6,501 nucleotides of DNA, taken from NCBI GenBank assembly GCA_938049125.1, contig CALICR010000035.1, forward strand, positions 1 through 6,501. Direction: 5' to 3'. The notes beneath the pieces were generated by a model. The model saw nothing but the letters and a program-made list of their open reading frames with translations. It did not search any database and was not told the DNA's origin. This document shows positions 5,310 through 6,501 of the stretch, piece after piece. Each line of letters begins with the position of its first letter. Position 1 is the stretch's first letter. A program made the translations under genes and the position numbers. The DNA comes from an uncultured Clostridia bacterium (lineage in GTDB: Bacteria > Bacillota > Clostridia > Oscillospirales > Oscillospiraceae).

Positions 5310-5723
5310 ATGCTCGACAAGAATTTACAGGCCCTCCGCCGCGCCCGGGGCCTCACCCAGGAGCAGACCGCCGCCGCCGTGGGCGTGACGCGGCAGGCCC
5401 TCTCGAAGTGGGAGAGCGGCGAATCCCTGCCGGACCTGCGCAACTGCGCGGCCCTGGCGCGGTTTTACGACGTGACCGTGGACGACCTCCTGAACTACGA
5501 CCCGGGGGCCGCGGGCCTGCCCCTGCCGCCCCGGGGCAAGCACAGCTTCGGCTTCGTCACCGTGGACGAGGCGGGCCGCCTCCCGCTGCCCGAGGCGGCG
5601 CGGCAGCTCTTCGCCATCGGCCCGGGCGACCGGCTCCTTCTCCTCGGCGAGGAGGGCAACGGCCTCGCCCTGCTCCGGGAGCAGGACTTCGAGGCCATGC
5701 TCCGCGGAATGCGCGGCGGATAA
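5310..5723 (+). CDS. XRE-family regulator with C-terminal AbrB-like domain
   Basis: The 137-aa product is a small cytoplasmic DNA-binding protein with two recognisable parts. Residues 5-62 form an XRE/HTH_3 domain: LQALRRARGLTQEQTA, then VTRQALSKWESGESLPD with the recognition helix around 27-36. Residues about 78-128 resemble an AbrB/SpoVT swapped-hairpin domain: FVTVDEAGRLPLPEAARQLF followed by IGPGDRLLLLG. A Pro/Gly-rich linker (65-77) joins them. AbrB domains normally dimerise, so the second part probably mediates dimerisation or adds a second DNA contact. The gene is divergent from the ABC exporter, with facing promoters in a 323-nt intergenic region, so control of the exporter and of itself is the most natural guess. 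No ligand-binding domain is visible. The start is supported by AAAGGAG 5 nt upstream. The fold assignment is confident; the target is inference. Confidence 0.9.
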   Translation: MLDKNLQALRRARGLTQEQTAAAVGVTRQALSKWESGESLPDLRNCAALARFYDVTVDDLLNYDPGAAGLPLPPRGKHSFGFVTVDEAGRLPLPEAARQLFAIGPGDRLLLLGEEGNGLALLREQDFEAMLRGMRGG

Positions 5724-5725
5724 TT

Positions 5726-5762
5726 CGGCTTCCGGTCGGAACTATGCGAGGTTCCGAAGCCG
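5726..5762 (+). other. Imperfect palindrome after the regulator gene
   Basis: CGGCTTC (5726-5732) pairs with GAAGCCG (5756-5762), and GGAAC (5738-5742) pairs with GTTCC (5751-5755), leaving a 5-nt one-sided bulge and an 8-nt loop. An alternative short hairpin, TTCCG-GT-CGGAA (5730-5741), is mutually exclusive with it. It starts 2 nt after the regulator stop codon. No U run follows, so it is not a classical terminator; it may stabilise the 3' end or terminate weakly. Confidence 0.4.
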
Positions 5763-5812
5763 CCATCTGCCGCCTGCCCCGCTGCGCCGGGATGCGCGGT
5801 GCGCAAGGCCCC

Positions 5813-5841
5813 TTGCAATTCCTGCCTGACCGTAGTATCAT
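5813..5841 (+). promoter_or_regulatory. Promoter of the flavin reductase-family gene
   Basis: TTGCAA (5813-5818) and TATCAT (5836-5841) are 17 nt apart, with a start expected near 5848. This indicates that the downstream gene is transcribed on its own rather than only by read-through from the regulator gene. Confidence 0.7.
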
Positions 5842-5886
5842 AAGGGCACAATCCATCGCCCTCCGGGCAGAACAGGAGATGTCATT

Positions 5887-6447
5887 ATGAGAAAGAACTT
5901 CGGCGCGAAGCCCCTCTGCTATCCGCAGCCCGTTTTCATCCTGGCTGCCTACAACGAGGACGGCACGCCAAACGCCATGAACGCCGCCTGGGGCGGCATC
6001 AGCGACAACGACGAGGTCAGCTTCTGCATCAGCGCGGGCCACAGGACCACCGAGGACATCCTGGCGAAGAAGGCCTTCACCGTCTCCATGGGCACCGCGG
6101 ACACCGTCGTGGCCTGCGACTACGTCGGCGTCGTCTCCGGCAGGAAGGTCCCGGATAAGGTCGAACGGGCCGGCTTCCATGCGGAAAAATCCGAATTCGT
6201 GGACGCGCCCCTCCTCCGGGAGCTGCCCCTCGCCATGGAGTGCCGCCTCAGGTCCTACGACCCCGCCACGGGCCGCCTCGTCGGCGAGATCGTCAACGTC
6301 AGCGCGGATGCGTCCATCCTCGGCGAGGACGGCAGCCCCGACCTCAAAAAGCTCCGCCCCATCACCTTCGACCCCTTCCGCAACACCTACGTGGCGCTGA
6401 CCGAAGAGGCCGGCAAGGCCTTCCACGACGGCCTGAAGCGCAAGTAA
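5887..6447 (+). CDS. Flavin reductase-family (FMN-binding split barrel) protein
   Basis: The 186-aa product matches, by pattern, the flavin reductase-like domain family (Pfam Flavin_Reduct, DIM6/NTAB type). These are FMN-binding split-barrel proteins that use NAD(P)H-derived electrons to reduce flavin or act as small flavin oxidoreductases. The opening YPQPVFILAAYNEDGTPNAMNA (12-33) is the typical first strand pair. WGGISDNDEVSFCIS (35-49) and HRTTEDILAKKAFTVSM (52-68) form the usual flavin phosphate-contact region, and FVDAPLLRELPLAMECRL and VGEIVNVSAD continue the barrel. The product length is typical for the family. There is no signal peptide, so it is cytoplasmic. AGGAG (5874-5878) is 8 nt before the ATG. 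It has its own promoter, and nothing ties it to the neighbouring regulator or exporter. The physiological substrate cannot be told from sequence. Confidence 0.92.
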   Translation: MRKNFGAKPLCYPQPVFILAAYNEDGTPNAMNAAWGGISDNDEVSFCISAGHRTTEDILAKKAFTVSMGTADTVVACDYVGVVSGRKVPDKVERAGFHAEKSEFVDAPLLRELPLAMECRLRSYDPATGRLVGEIVNVSADASILGEDGSPDLKKLRPITFDPFRNTYVALTEEAGKAFHDGLKRK

Positions 6448-6461
6448 GCGCGGGGGACCTC

Positions 6462-6501
6462 CCTTGCCTCTCCCTTTGGGAGAGGTGGCTGAGCGAAGCG
6501 A
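6462..6501. repeat. Palindromic intergenic repeat, cut by the window edge
   Basis: CCTCTCCC (6467-6474), loop TTT, GGGAGAGG (6478-6485) is a perfect 8-bp hairpin, followed by TGGCTGAGCGAAGCGA, which looks like the first half of a second hairpin. From memory, this string closely resembles an abundant interspersed repeat of Oscillospiraceae genomes such as Faecalibacterium. It starts 15 nt after the flavin reductase stop codon. No T run follows on the plus strand, so a terminator role is uncertain. Confidence 0.65.

Noticed and set aside
5156..5890. Plus-strand frame of 244 codons spanning the regulator and the region after it
   Set aside because: It overlaps the well-supported XRE-AbrB gene in another frame, is dominated by Arg/Pro/Gly and has no ribosome binding site.

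Overview
The window reads as one end of a high-GC metagenomic contig from a gut-type Bacillota, class Clostridia, most plausibly Oscillospiraceae-like. This rests on a perfect HrcA/CIRCE operator in front of groES-groEL, strong AGGAG-type ribosome binding sites, sigma-A-like promoters, a Clostridia-type HTH-AbrB regulator and a YtrB-type ABC pair. A palindromic intergenic repeat at the right edge is of a kind I recall from that family. The taxonomic call is inference. The first ten bases match the 3' end of the common Illumina adapter and are probably not genomic.

Left part, minus strand. Bases 1-1052 hold the start and most of a secreted lipoprotein gene whose 3' end runs off the contig. It has a lipobox, two related beta-rich domains, and an acidic Gly/Pro-rich tail with three perfect DPGE repeats. 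A gene-free, hairpin-rich, GC-rich stretch (1053-1393) separates it from the groEL terminator. The groES-groEL chaperonin operon follows (3381 to 1455) with an intact promoter, CIRCE, leader, two strong ribosome binding sites and a terminator.

Centre, minus strand. An ABC exporter operon consists of an ATPase (4986-4267) and a six-helix ABC-2 permease (4270-3620), joined by an ATGA overlap and ended by a strong terminator that insulates the groESL promoter. Between the ATPase ribosome binding site and its likely promoter lies a 157-bp palindromic element (5005-5161). It has 27-nt inverted ends matching at 26 positions and three internal hairpins. It looks like a small non-autonomous transposable element, or a structured leader. 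Removing it joins the promoter almost directly to the ribosome binding site.

Right part, plus strand. A divergent gene encodes a small XRE-type regulator with a C-terminal AbrB-like domain (5310-5723) and is a natural candidate to control the exporter. An independent flavin reductase-family gene (5887-6447) follows with its own promoter. The window ends inside a palindromic intergenic repeat.

Functionally there is a general stress-chaperone module, an exporter plus candidate regulator module, and two unconnected genes. I see no CRISPR array, phage gene, tRNA or rRNA. The least explained object is the 5005-5161 palindrome.
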